Shown one piece after another: positions 27,565-35,788 of a stretch of 64,000 nucleotides of DNA; positions within the stretch are counted from its first letter, which is position 1, and each line of letters opens with the position of its first letter. The stretch is from assembly GCF_000018425.1 (NCBI RefSeq), contig NC_010424.1, forward strand, positions 2,248,501 through 2,312,500. Reading direction: 5' to 3'. Below the pieces are notes generated by a model, which saw only the letters and a list, made by a program, of their open reading frames with translations, searched no databases and was not told the origin of the DNA. This stretch comes from Candidatus Desulforudis audaxviator MP104C (GTDB taxonomy: Bacteria > Bacillota > Desulfotomaculia > Desulfotomaculales > Desulforudaceae). The translations under genes and the position numbers were made by a program.

Positions 27565-29070
27565 CTAAGGCAACCTCCACGGAAGCGCATATTGGATCAC
27601 GTTGCTGATGATCTGCTCGTTGAAAAGGCCCAGGACCACCACGCCGATGCCGAGCACCAGGATCGGCACCAGCATGCTCGCCGGAAGCTCCAGCCTGAAC
27701 CGGCGCGCGCCGGGCGGGACCGGCCGTTCGGCCCGCGCCCCCGGCTGCGGTAAGCCTTTCAGGTAGGCGTTCTCAATCACGCGGAAGAAATAGACCGCGG
27801 TCAAGAGGCTGCTCACGACGAGCACCGCGACAAACACCCAGGCTCCCGCCTCCAGACACCCCAGGACCAGGTACCACTTGCTGAAGAACCCGAGCGTGGG
27901 CGGCAGCCCGATCATAGACAGCGCGGCGGCCACAAAGGCCCCCATGGTGAGCGGCATTTTTTTGGCTATGCCCACAAAGTCGGACACCCGCCGTACGCCG
28001 GTTTCCCAGCTGACGCCCCCGGCAATGAAAAAGAGCCCGCCCTTCACGAGCGCGTGGCTCAGGACGTGTAGGAGCGCGCCGTACAACGCCAAAACGTTGC
28101 CCACCGCCAGCCCGAGGACGATGTACCCCACCTGGGCCACGCTGGAGTAAGCCAGCATCCGCCACAAATCGCGCTGGGCGATGGCCATGATCGAACCGAA
28201 GAGAATCCCGGCGGCCGCCATCCACCCGAGCACCTGCAGGGTCGGGGAAACCGGTCCGGCGGCCTCGGTCACGAAGTACAAGATCCGGTACAGGGCGTAG
28301 GCGCTCACCTTGGTCATCACAGCGGCCATAAAGGCCAGCACCGGGGCCGGCGTGTAGCTGTAGGCGTCCGGCAGCCAGCCGTGGAGCGGGAAAAGCGCCA
28401 TCTTGATCCCCAGGCCAGCCACAATGAAGACCAGGGCCAGAATGACCACCGGTGAATCCATAAGCGGCGGCAACAGTACCGCCAGGTCAGCCATGTTCAG
28501 GGAACCGGTCATTGCGTATAGGTAGCCGACCCCCAGGAGATAGAAGCAGGCGGCGGCCGTGCCGATGATCAGGTACCGCAGAGCGGCCACGATCGACCGG
28601 CGCCCCCCGAAGGCGATCAGGGCGTACGCCGCCAAGGAAGAGATCTCCAGGAACACGTACAGGTTGAAGAGGTCGCCGGTGGCGCACATGCCCAGCAGGC
28701 CGGCCTTGGCGAGCAGGAAGAGGGCGTAAAAGCTCCCCTGCTCCCGCGGCGTCCGGCCCTGCAGGTACGGGCCGGCATACACCAGGGCGGCCAGGCCGAA
28801 GAAAGCCACCAGGACAATCAGGCCACCTGCCAGAGGATCGATGACAAGCTCAATGCCCCAGGGCGGAGGCCAGCCGGACACGTAATAGCGCCATGGTTCC
28901 CCCCGGACCAACGTTTCGGCCAGCGCGACGGCCCCGGAGGCCAACACGGCCAGCGCCGCCGCCAGGACGAAGCCCCGGGTGAACGGAACCGACAGCCGGA
29001 CCAGCAGGCGGGCCGCCATAGCCACGAACAGGGGGATGATAACGATGAGGATCGGGAGGTGTGCGGTCAT
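27565..29070 (-). CDS. mrpD: Na+/H+ antiporter subunit D
   Basis: 501 residues. Glu in LFNLYVFLEISSLAAYAL, Lys in IKMALFPLHGWLPDAYSYTP, Lys in AVMTKVSAYALYR and FFSKWYLVLG are the expected charged residues of an MrpD/NuoM-type channel. ATG 29070 overlaps the mrpC stop (ATGA); the open frame upstream to 29406 is an antisense-like read-through and should be discarded. Confidence 0.92.
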   Translation of the reverse strand: MTAHLPILIVIIPLFVAMAARLLVRLSVPFTRGFVLAAALAVLASGAVALAETLVRGEPWRYYVSGWPPPWGIELVIDPLAGGLIVLVAFFGLAALVYAGPYLQGRTPREQGSFYALFLLAKAGLLGMCATGDLFNLYVFLEISSLAAYALIAFGGRRSIVAALRYLIIGTAAACFYLLGVGYLYAMTGSLNMADLAVLLPPLMDSPVVILALVFIVAGLGIKMALFPLHGWLPDAYSYTPAPVLAFMAAVMTKVSAYALYRILYFVTEAAGPVSPTLQVLGWMAAAGILFGSIMAIAQRDLWRMLAYSSVAQVGYIVLGLAVGNVLALYGALLHVLSHALVKGGLFFIAGGVSWETGVRRVSDFVGIAKKMPLTMGAFVAAALSMIGLPPTLGFFSKWYLVLGCLEAGAWVFVAVLVVSSLLTAVYFFRVIENAYLKGLPQPGARAERPVPPGARRFRLELPASMLVPILVLGIGVVVLGLFNEQIISNVIQYALPWRLP

Positions 29071-29459
29071 TTGCGCATCCTCCTGAGCACCTCCGGCTCC
29101 TCCAGGCTGCCGTAGCAGCGGTACACCTGGATCACCAGGGCCATGGCCACGCCAATCACCGCCAGGCTGACCACGATCGCGGTGAGCATCAGGGCGTGCG
29201 GCAGCGGATTGACGTAGACGTCGACGGCGCCAGCCTTCGCCCCCGGGAACAGCACGGCCAGCGTGGCCCCGGATTTTTGCGCTACATTTAGAAAGAACAG
29301 AATCACGGCCACCTGCATCACGTTCAAAGCCATAATCTTTTTCAGCAGGTTTTCCTTGACCATGATCCCGTAGAGGCCGATCAGAAAGAGAACCCCGATC
29401 AGCCACCAGCTCATGTAGCTGGCGAGATAGTCAAGCAGATGGTAGTACTGGCCCAACAT
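29067..29459 (-). CDS. mrpC: Na+/H+ antiporter subunit C (NuoK-like)
   Basis: 130 residues with three helices, as in MrpC and NuoK: LIGVLFLIGLYGIMVKENLLKKIMALN, VMQVAVILFFLNVA and PHALMLTAIVVSLAVIGVAMALVIQVYR. The sequence DPLPHALMLTAIVV-like stretch (VNPLPHALMLTAIVVSLA) is the MrpC hallmark. Start ATG after GGGGAGAAG. Overlaps mrpD by 4 bp. Confidence 0.93.
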   Translation of the reverse strand: MLGQYYHLLDYLASYMSWWLIGVLFLIGLYGIMVKENLLKKIMALNVMQVAVILFFLNVAQKSGATLAVLFPGAKAGAVDVYVNPLPHALMLTAIVVSLAVIGVAMALVIQVYRCYGSLEEPEVLRRMRK

Positions 29460-29462
29460 TTG

Positions 29463-29894
29463 CTACTCTTCTCCCCTCTCACGGGTCAGCGAGTCGAACA
29501 TAATGATCGTAACCCCCATCACCGCCAGGGTGACGCCCACTTCAACGCCCAGGATGCCGAGCGCGCGGGCCTTGGCCGCCGTGGCCTCCACGGGGATCAC
29601 CCCGTAGTCCAGGAAATTGCCGCCCCAAAAGAAGGATAGCATCCCGATGCCCAGGTAGATCAGGGCACCGATGCAGGAAAGGGTCACCGCCTCCCGGCGG
29701 CCCACCCACTTGGCGTCCCGGCCCTGGACCAGCTGAACGAGGATCACCGCCACGCCCAGGAGCGCCCCGGCCTGAAAGCCCCCGCCGGGGCTGTAGTGGC
29801 CGTGCACCAGGACGGCAATGGCAAACACAATGATGAAGGGCAGCAGAAACCGAAACGCGATATTTAAGACGATACCGCCGAATCCCTTGCGCAT
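29463..29894 (-). CDS. mrpB: Na+/H+ antiporter subunit B
   Basis: About 143 residues with four helices. HGHYSPGGGFQAGALLGVAVIL is the MrpB/MnhB signature. ATG 29894 follows GGGAGG by 10 bases; a TTG at 29912 is weaker. Three bases separate it from mrpC. Confidence 0.93.
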   Translation of the reverse strand: MRKGFGGIVLNIAFRFLLPFIIVFAIAVLVHGHYSPGGGFQAGALLGVAVILVQLVQGRDAKWVGRREAVTLSCIGALIYLGIGMLSFFWGGNFLDYGVIPVEATAAKARALGILGVEVGVTLAVMGVTIIMFDSLTRERGEE

Positions 29895-29953
29895 TGAGCC
29901 CGCGCCTCCCAAGTTACTGAGCCGGATTCAAGGTTCCATTCGGGACGCTTCCG

Positions 29954-30247
29954 TCAATGGTCATCCAGCGGACAGTGCGGCCCCCTGGCGCTGAGAATGG
30001 AAACGATGGCCAGACCGGCGATGACGATGACCAGGACTTCGCCCATCGTGTCAAAGCTGCGGTAGTCCGCCAGCACCGCGAGGACTATGTTTTGCGTGCC
30101 CGTCTCCTCGTAGGCGGATTCAATATACCGCGGCGAAACGTGCACCGCCGCCGGCGCCTGGGGGTCACCCACGCGCGGCAGGTCGAAGGAGGCGTAGATA
30201 AAAAGGCAGCCGATGAGCATCAAGAAAAACAGGGTAACCTTTTTCAA
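29954..30247 (-). CDS. MbhE-like subunit (C-terminal MrpA segment, stand-alone)
   Basis: 97 residues: one N-terminal helix (VTLFFLMLIGCLFIYASF), an extracytoplasmic loop, and a C-terminal helix ending TMGEVLVIVIAGLAIVSIL. The motif NIVLAVLADYRSFDTMGEVLVI is typical of MbhE and of the C-terminal part of MrpA. Overlaps the next gene upstream by 4 bp. In canonical Mrp operons this segment is fused into MrpA; here it is separate, as in archaeal Mbh. Confidence 0.88.
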   Translation of the reverse strand: MKKVTLFFLMLIGCLFIYASFDLPRVGDPQAPAAVHVSPRYIESAYEETGTQNIVLAVLADYRSFDTMGEVLVIVIAGLAIVSILSARGPHCPLDDH

Positions 30248-30483
30248 CGGGAAGACCTCCTTTCCAGGCCGAACAGGACGGAGATGTAAATCAAACTCAT
30301 GACCGTCCCGATGATGGCTTCAACAAAACCCACATCAACCGCGTTCATCAGGGCGAATAGTATGGCTGAACCGTAGCTGAAGGCACCAAAGAGGATCACG
30401 GCGACCAGCAGGTCGGTCGCCCCGAGGGCCACCAGGGCGCAGCCGATCAACACCAGGAGCACTACCACCTGCACAAGTTCCAT
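30244..30483 (-). CDS. MbhD-like subunit (DUF4040)
   Basis: 79 residues with three helices. The stretch DLLVAVILFGAFSYGSAILFALMNAVDVGFVEAIIG matches the MbhD/DUF4040 region that in Mrp is part of MrpA. It contains the Asp and Glu pair thought to line the ion path. Start overlaps the mrpG stop by one base. Confidence 0.88.
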   Translation of the reverse strand: MELVQVVVLLVLIGCALVALGATDLLVAVILFGAFSYGSAILFALMNAVDVGFVEAIIGTVMSLIYISVLFGLERRSSR

Positions 30484-30791
30484 CAGCTGGACTCCTCCTT
30501 ACTGCGTGTCCATGGCTTGAGGCCGGCACGGTAGGCCGCGCGGCTGAAGATGTGGGTCGCTGTGGGGTTGGCGATGGCCAGGAAGATCCAGATCAACAAA
30601 AGCTTTGAGGCAACCAGGCCAAGCCCCTCGTAAACCATCAGCCCGGCGATAAAAAGCAGCAGCCCCAGGGTGTCGCACTTGCCCACGGCATGCAGGCGGG
30701 TGAAGAAATCGGGCAAACGCAGCACACCGATGGTCCCCACCAGCAGCAGGAAAAATCCGGCCAGCATCAGGGCGGCGGCCAAGAAAGTCAT
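30483..30791 (-). CDS. mrpG: Na+/H+ antiporter subunit G
   Basis: 102 residues with three helices; GTIGVLRLPDFFTRLHAVGKCDTLG is the MrpG signature. The true start is the ATG at 30791, which overlaps the mrpF stop (ATGA); the longer frame to 30911 lies over mrpF. Confidence 0.93.
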   Translation of the reverse strand: MTFLAAALMLAGFFLLLVGTIGVLRLPDFFTRLHAVGKCDTLGLLLFIAGLMVYEGLGLVASKLLLIWIFLAIANPTATHIFSRAAYRAGLKPWTRSKEESS

Positions 30792-31072
30792 GATTCGACG
30801 TCCTCCTCCTCGTTCTTGCCCTCGAAATACTTGGCCAGGGCCAACAGGGTGATGAACCCCACCACCGTGTAGGCCAGGGCGACGTCGACCACCATATCCA
30901 ACCGCTCCCACACGGCCCCCAGCAACAGGAACAGGATGATCGTGTTGGTGCCCATAATGCTCATCCCGACCAGACGGTCGAAAACGGTCGGCCCCGGAAT
31001 GATCCGGCCGAACAGCACCACAATATTCAGAGCCCCAATGGCCACAATGAGCGCCAACAGGAAGTAGTACAC
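30788..31072 (-). CDS. mrpF: Na+/H+ antiporter subunit F
   Basis: 94 residues, three helices. RIIPGPTVFDRLVGMSIMGTNTIILFLLLG and DVALAYTVVGFITLLALAKYFEG are characteristic of MrpF. Starts 3 bases after mrpE ends. Confidence 0.94.
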   Translation of the reverse strand: MYYFLLALIVAIGALNIVVLFGRIIPGPTVFDRLVGMSIMGTNTIILFLLLGAVWERLDMVVDVALAYTVVGFITLLALAKYFEGKNEEEDVES

Positions 31073-31075
31073 AGC

Positions 31076-31684
31076 TTATTGCTCCTCGCCGTTGTTGTCG
31101 TCTTCCAGGCCGGGGTCCACTTCTCGCTCGACACCGAAAACGTAGCCGACCCGGCGCGGCATTTCACCCTCGCGTTCCGCGGGCGCCAGCGACTCGGCCG
31201 TAGCCGCCTGCACGCAATGGACGGTGAACCGGCCCTCTTCCACGTCCACGGTAAGGGTTCCCGGCGTGAGGGTGATGGAATTGGCCAGTACGAAGTAGCC
31301 CACCGGGTGCGGGAAATGCTTCTCGAAGCGGATCACCTGTGGGTCGACGGGCATTTTCGGGTGCAGGATCAGCCAGGCCATCGACACACTGGACTTGACC
31401 AGTTGCCAGAAGAGCCAGGGCAAAAAGGCCAGCAGCCGCAGCCAGGGCAAACCCCAGACCGAAACCGCCGCGCCGCCGGCACTATCCCGGGACAACACGG
31501 AGAAAGGCCGGGTGATCACTGTCACGCTCAGCGCGGTCAGAAAACCGATGATCAAGTACCGCGCTTCGAGCTTGCCGGACAGCACCACCCAGAAGGCGAA
31601 AAGCACCAGTGTCAGGAGAAGACTGTATTTAAGATCCGCCCCGAGGGGAATACGGAAGCTGTGCTCCTTCTTAAGCTCCACCAT
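31076..31684 (-). CDS. mrpE: Na+/H+ antiporter subunit E
   Basis: First gene of the operon. 202 residues: two N-terminal helices, a linker, then the MrpE core (PWLFWQLVKSSVSMAWLIL; VGYFVLANSITLTPGTLTVDV) and an acidic C-terminal extension ending in Glu/Asp-rich residues. ATG 31684 follows TTGGAGGAAG. A sigma-A-like promoter lies about 100 bp upstream. Confidence 0.93.
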   Translation of the reverse strand: MVELKKEHSFRIPLGADLKYSLLLTLVLFAFWVVLSGKLEARYLIIGFLTALSVTVITRPFSVLSRDSAGGAAVSVWGLPWLRLLAFLPWLFWQLVKSSVSMAWLILHPKMPVDPQVIRFEKHFPHPVGYFVLANSITLTPGTLTVDVEEGRFTVHCVQAATAESLAPAEREGEMPRRVGYVFGVEREVDPGLEDDNNGEEQ

Positions 31685-31786
31685 TTTGCACTTCCTCCAA
31701 AAAAAAAGGCGGCTCTGACCCCGTTTTTGAAAGCCCTTAAGCTGGACTTGCGCCAGAAAGCTAAATCAAAAGATATCAATGGATAT

Positions 31787-31814
31787 TTTATAGTACCTAC
31801 TCAAAACTAGTCAA
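31787..31814 (-). promoter_or_regulatory. Sigma-A-type promoter of the antiporter operon
   Basis: TTGACT (31814-31809), 16-base spacer, TATAAA (31792-31787) on the minus strand, in an AT-rich patch, about 100 bp before mrpE. A degenerate GGGGTCAGA repeat and an A-run lie between promoter and gene. The 266-bp gap holds no gene. Confidence 0.65.
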
Positions 31815-31950
31815 CCAACAACCGTTCACCGATCACGCCTGGATTCACTCGCTCGTTATTGCCGGAAAACTCCAGTTTTCACCTCGTGCAAGAAAAACCG
31901 GCCAGACCGCCCCGAGGCAGGCGGATTAACCCCCTCCAGCCGCTTCGGGT

Positions 31951-32256
31951 TCACTGGTGTACGGCAGGTCTGTTGTGGCCATCCTCCCGGGCGTATTCCC
32001 GGGAATGACGCACGTGCAGTTCGGCCTCCCGGACCTTGTCCACGTCGGTGTAGAAAAAGGCCCCCGCCTCGATGCCGCTATCCCGCACCACCTTCACAGC
32101 CGGTCCAAGGCCCGGCAGGCGTTCCAGGGCCGGCAGACCGAGGAAGGCGAATCCGGCCATGCACCAGACGGCTACAATCAATGCGAGCCAGCTTCTAAAG
32201 GTGTTGCCGGGCGGGCCGGCCGGCCCGCCCGGGGTCTGTTTCAACCCAGACAACAC
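31951..32256 (-). CDS. Small single-helix membrane protein next to the YeiH transporter
   Basis: 101 residues, unrecognised. A basic, Pro/Gly-rich start, one membrane helix (WLALIVAVWCMAGFAFLGL) and a hydrophilic C-terminal half (KVVRDSGIEAGAFFYTDVDKVREAELHVRHSREY) that would face outside. GTG 32256 follows GGGAGG. It starts 25 bp after the YeiH-type gene ends, so the two are likely co-transcribed and may work together. A 26-bp perfect palindrome lies inside its N-terminal codons. Confidence 0.65.
   Translation of the reverse strand: MLSGLKQTPGGPAGPPGNTFRSWLALIVAVWCMAGFAFLGLPALERLPGLGPAVKVVRDSGIEAGAFFYTDVDKVREAELHVRHSREYAREDGHNRPAVHQ
32207..32232. repeat. 26-bp perfect GC palindrome inside a coding region
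   Basis: The core GGGCCGGCCGGCCC extended on both sides to 26 bp is its own reverse complement. It lies in the codons for the Gly/Pro-rich stretch near the start of the 101-residue protein. Confidence 0.85.
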
Positions 32257-32281
32257 GTGGTGCCTCCCATATACAGCGTTG

Positions 32282-34063
32282 TTACGGCGCCATAAGTTTT
32301 TCGGTCACACCCGGAAAGACCACGAAGAACATCAGCCAGGCCACGAACAGGGTCAGGGCTAGGTTGAACGACTGGCCGCACACATAAAGGATCACTGGCT
32401 TGCCGCCCTTGAAGTATTTGGCCAGTTCGCGGAAGTTGGTGGCTAGGCCGATACTCACAAAGGCCAGGCAGAAGAACCAGCCCTGGAGCGCCGCAGTCCA
32501 GCCCCGGATCACGCCCTCGTCGATCATCACCTTGCCAACATCATGCCCCATAGCCTCGTAGATGAAGGAGAACACGATCGACGCCCCGATGAAGCCGAGC
32601 ACGAACTTGGGGAAACGGTACCAGATCTCGCGCAGGGCGCCGCCGAATCCGAGTCGGGCACCGGGCGTGCATTCCACCCTGGTGCACCAGTACGTGGCCA
32701 CGCCGAAGGCGATGACCCCGATCATCACATTCTGGATCATCTTGATGGTGGCAGCCACGTACATCGCCGTATCGCTTAACAGGGCGCCTGCGGCGACCAC
32801 GGCCCCGGTCGAGTCGATGGTGCCGCCCATCCAAGCGCCACCCAGGACGTGGTGCATGTCGACCGCCTTGATGAAAGCCGGCATGGCGAACATCATCACC
32901 GCCGTGAAGGCCACAGAGAGGCCGATGGCCAAGGTCAATTCCTCTTTCTTGGCCCGGCAGGCGGCGGCGGTAGCAATGGCGGCGGACACGCCGCACACTG
33001 ACATATCGGCGGAGATGGTAATGTTAAGCGTCTTGGACTCCATCTTCAACACCCGCTGCCCGAACCAGAAGGTACAGATGAGCACGATCGGCGTGACCAC
33101 CCAGGTCACGAAGATACCCGCCTGGCCGATGAGCAATATCTTGCCGAACAGAATACTCGCGCCTAAAAGGACCAGCCCGGTCTTGATGTAGTACTCGGTC
33201 TGGACGGCGGGCAACACCCATTTGGGCGTACCGACAGTGTTACTTATCAAGAGCCCGAGGCCGATCGCCCAGAGGACGTACTCAAGACCCCAGGAGTTGA
33301 TGGTTTTTTGAGCCGCAAGGAAATAGGCCAGGATCGCTATGAGGAACACGAAGGGGAAACCGATCAAGAACGGCAGCACCTTCCGGCCCATGAAGCGTGT
33401 GCCGATGGCGAAGAGCAGGCCCGTGGCAATGCAGAGGACCAGAAGCGTGGGAACTAAGTTGTACGGTTTTACCGTGGCCGCCTTCTTCGCTTTGGACTCG
33501 GCCTCCACCGCCGAACGCCAAGCGGCGATCTCCGCCTGGGCTTGGTTGTTCAGGGACGCGTCCCGGAAACCGGCGGCGGCGGCTGCCGCTTCCGCCTCCT
33601 CGGCCCGGGCTCTGGCCAGCACGGTCTCTTCCTTCGCCTTCTCGTACTTCTCAGCGGCAGCGGCGCTTTTTGCGGCCGCCTCCTCCGCACTCAGGTAGAA
33701 GGACTCCAACGGATTGTCCTGCCAGCTCTTCGGCCGGTCCAGATACTCTCCGACCTTTTTGGCCAGGTCACCGTCCCGCGCCCGGAGTTTTTCCTTTGCA
33801 GCACTGGCCTCGTACCAGGCAATGGTTTTAAAGGGCGCACGTTCGGATTCCTGTTCCATGACGGCATTGTACTGAGCGAGCTTGGCATGCATGTCGGCAG
33901 GCGGGTTCGGCAGGTAAATCAGCAGTCCGATCACCAGCAACAGCACGCCCAGCCAGATCGCCCAGTAATCCTCGAATTTCCAGAGATCAGACCAACTCCA
34001 CTTGGGTTTTTCCTCTGTAACGATATCGTTCTCTGGTACCGGTTTTTCGGAATTGGTACTCAC
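32282..34063 (-). CDS. YeiH-family putative sulfate exporter with coiled-coil insertion
   Basis: 593 residues. After a cytoplasmic start and one helix (WAIWLGVLLLVIGLLIYL, about 34-51) comes a hydrophilic region of about 150 residues (to 200) rich in Ala, Glu and Lys with coiled-coil character (ALARARAEEAEAAAAAA-type), then about ten membrane helices matching the UPF0324/YeiH core (GLLISNTVGTPKWV; ISADMSVCGVSAAIATAAACRAK; GGTIDSTGAVVAAGALL). The core is a member of a family called putative sulfate exporters; its substrate is not established. In a sulfate reducer a role in sulfur-compound or anion transport is plausible but inferred. GTG 34063 follows GAGGGGG. Confidence 0.82.
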   Translation of the reverse strand: MSTNSEKPVPENDIVTEEKPKWSWSDLWKFEDYWAIWLGVLLLVIGLLIYLPNPPADMHAKLAQYNAVMEQESERAPFKTIAWYEASAAKEKLRARDGDLAKKVGEYLDRPKSWQDNPLESFYLSAEEAAAKSAAAAEKYEKAKEETVLARARAEEAEAAAAAAGFRDASLNNQAQAEIAAWRSAVEAESKAKKAATVKPYNLVPTLLVLCIATGLLFAIGTRFMGRKVLPFLIGFPFVFLIAILAYFLAAQKTINSWGLEYVLWAIGLGLLISNTVGTPKWVLPAVQTEYYIKTGLVLLGASILFGKILLIGQAGIFVTWVVTPIVLICTFWFGQRVLKMESKTLNITISADMSVCGVSAAIATAAACRAKKEELTLAIGLSVAFTAVMMFAMPAFIKAVDMHHVLGGAWMGGTIDSTGAVVAAGALLSDTAMYVAATIKMIQNVMIGVIAFGVATYWCTRVECTPGARLGFGGALREIWYRFPKFVLGFIGASIVFSFIYEAMGHDVGKVMIDEGVIRGWTAALQGWFFCLAFVSIGLATNFRELAKYFKGGKPVILYVCGQSFNLALTLFVAWLMFFVVFPGVTEKLMAP

Positions 34064-34109
34064 CAGGCCACCCCCTCACATTTTGGACATTTGGGTTCAA
34101 TACATCTGA

Positions 34110-34150
34110 ATCCCCGCTGAAACCCCCTTTATCCCCGCTGACCCCCCCTT
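34110..34150. repeat. Two direct repeats of about 20 bp upstream of the transporter
   Basis: Two copies of ATCCCCGCTGA followed by a C/T-run lie in tandem. They sit in the 388-bp gap 34064-34451, which otherwise contains a small open frame with a CPFC motif (34159-34344) that I do not consider a gene. Confidence 0.6.
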
Positions 34151-34451
34151 TCCCCAATTTATGTAATCACGCCGGACGCCCCCGCCGCGACCCCACACAT
34201 CTTCCATGCCGGATTGTGAACGGAAAATACCGCAGCAAGCGGGAATGTTCGCGCACCTTTTTCAGGGTAGCATGTTGATTGCGCGGAAACTGTCATCCAG
34301 CTGACTGACTGGCTGTCTTTCTCCTTGCAAAAGGGACAAAGCACAACACCTAAGGAACCGTAACGGAGTGTGCGCCTTTCCGGCTAAACCGGATGTTCAA
34401 TCAGGCTTCTTGGATGGCGGTGGTGAGGTGAATACGTGACTGAACTCGTTC

Positions 34452-35726
34452 TCAATACCGTTTAGGAGAACCAATGGTGAAGTTTCCCACGCGCAGACCA
34501 GGTATTTCGCGCAGGCGGGCGATGAGGTGTCCCACGCCCAGGATGCCGCCCCGGGCGGGAGGCAGGTTTGTGAGGAGGCGGTAGGGGTCCGCGCTCAGGT
34601 TGCGGAGTTGAACCATATGGACTTTTTCGGATTGCAGCAGTTCCAGGAGGGCCTTGACTTCCTCCTCCCGGTCGGTCAGTCCGGGGAGGACAAGGAGGTT
34701 CAGGCTCACGAACACACCCCGGGCACGGGCCGCGGCCAAGCTCCGGCGTACGTCCGCGAGGTTGAAACCACGCGGCCGGTGGTAAGCCAGGTAGGTCTCC
34801 TCGCGCGCGCTGATCAGGCTGATCCGGACGCTGTCCAGCCCGGCCTCTCCCAGTGCGGCCAACGCCGCGGGGTCACCCCCGTTGGTGTTGAGGTTGATGG
34901 TCCCCCTTCCGGTCGCTTTTCTGATTCCCCGGACGGCCGCGACGAGCAGTTGGGCCTGCAGCAGGGGCTCCCCCTCGCAACCCTGGCCGAAACTGATGAT
35001 CGGCTCCACCCCGTCCTGCAGGTGAGAGGTGCCCAGTTCAACCACCTCGGCCACCGTGGGCACGAAACCGATCCGCTCCTGCGGGGCCGGACAGCACCCG
35101 GCCGGCGGGCACCACCCGGAGGGTGGTCGGGAGATGCAACCCAGGCAATCGGCGTTACAGGCCGGAGATACCGGAAGACCCGCCTCCCAGCGGGCGTAGA
35201 AGATGTTCTGGGCCGTCAGGCAGTGGTAGGCGCACGCACAGTGGGCCAGATGTTCCACCAGCCGGTTTTTCGGGAATTGACGGCGCTTGGCCTTGATCCT
35301 GCGGGGCAGGGTCAGGTCGTTGTATAGTAACGGGTTCCAACGGTATTCCTCGTCGGTGTGCACGGCCGCCGCAAAGAATTCCCCGTTACGCGCGCCCACC
35401 GCGGTGTAGCCGAAGAGGCCCAGGTCGGGCGGCCGGCCGTAAACCCGGTAGGCCGGCAGCAGAGTCCGAGTAAAGCCGGCCGGCAGGACCGCGGCCACCG
35501 CGAAGAGCTTCCCTCCGCCCTGAAGCCGCCGGACGTCTTTGACCGGTCTTCCCGCCGCCCAGCCGACCGGCGCCCTTTCCGGGAGCAGCACCAGGTCCGA
35601 GCCGGGTGGCAGCGGGACGGCCTCCTGTTCCGGGAAGGGCACGGTTTCCGCCCCGGTCCAGGCCGCCGCCCCAAGCTCCGGGTCCTCGTAAAGTACTCCG
35701 TCGCTGTCGGCGTAAAGAAGTTTCAC
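34452..35726 (-). CDS. Radical SAM protein of unknown function
   Basis: About 424 residues. The radical SAM cluster motif CX3CX2C is SPACNADCLGCIS, near residue 195, preceded by a cysteine/histidine segment (HLAHCACAYHCLTAQN) and followed at once by a second cysteine group (WCPPAGCCPAP). The barrel continues with ISFGQGCEGEPLLQ, INLNTNGGDPAALAALGEAGLDSVRISL and YHRPRGFNLADVRRSL. The first 160 residues are unrelated to known SAM domains. The GTG at 35726 follows GGAGGGGGG by about 8 bases. I cannot name the substrate; the extra cysteines suggest a second Fe-S cluster, which is inference. Confidence 0.8.
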   Translation of the reverse strand: MKLLYADSDGVLYEDPELGAAAWTGAETVPFPEQEAVPLPPGSDLVLLPERAPVGWAAGRPVKDVRRLQGGGKLFAVAAVLPAGFTRTLLPAYRVYGRPPDLGLFGYTAVGARNGEFFAAAVHTDEEYRWNPLLYNDLTLPRRIKAKRRQFPKNRLVEHLAHCACAYHCLTAQNIFYARWEAGLPVSPACNADCLGCISRPPSGWCPPAGCCPAPQERIGFVPTVAEVVELGTSHLQDGVEPIISFGQGCEGEPLLQAQLLVAAVRGIRKATGRGTINLNTNGGDPAALAALGEAGLDSVRISLISAREETYLAYHRPRGFNLADVRRSLAAARARGVFVSLNLLVLPGLTDREEEVKALLELLQSEKVHMVQLRNLSADPYRLLTNLPPARGGILGVGHLIARLREIPGLRVGNFTIGSPKRY

Positions 35727-35764
35727 GATGACCACCCCCCTCCGCCCTATTCTGCCCGTTTTGC

Positions 35765-35788
35765 AAAAAGGGGCCTGGCCCCTTTTTT
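35765..35788. repeat. REP-like palindrome at the M23 gene end
   Basis: GGGGCCTGGCCCC with A5/T6 flanks, overlapping the stop codon of the peptidase gene. Seventh copy of the family in the window and the farthest from the RAYT gene. Confidence 0.87.

Noticed and set aside
27565-29406. Longer mrpD start at 29406
   Set aside because: The extra 112 residues overlap mrpC completely; ATG 29070 with ATGA coupling explains the gene.
34159-34344. 61-residue frame with a CPFC motif
   Set aside because: The single CxxC at the start looked like a zinc ribbon, but the rest has no matching pair and there is no ribosome site.
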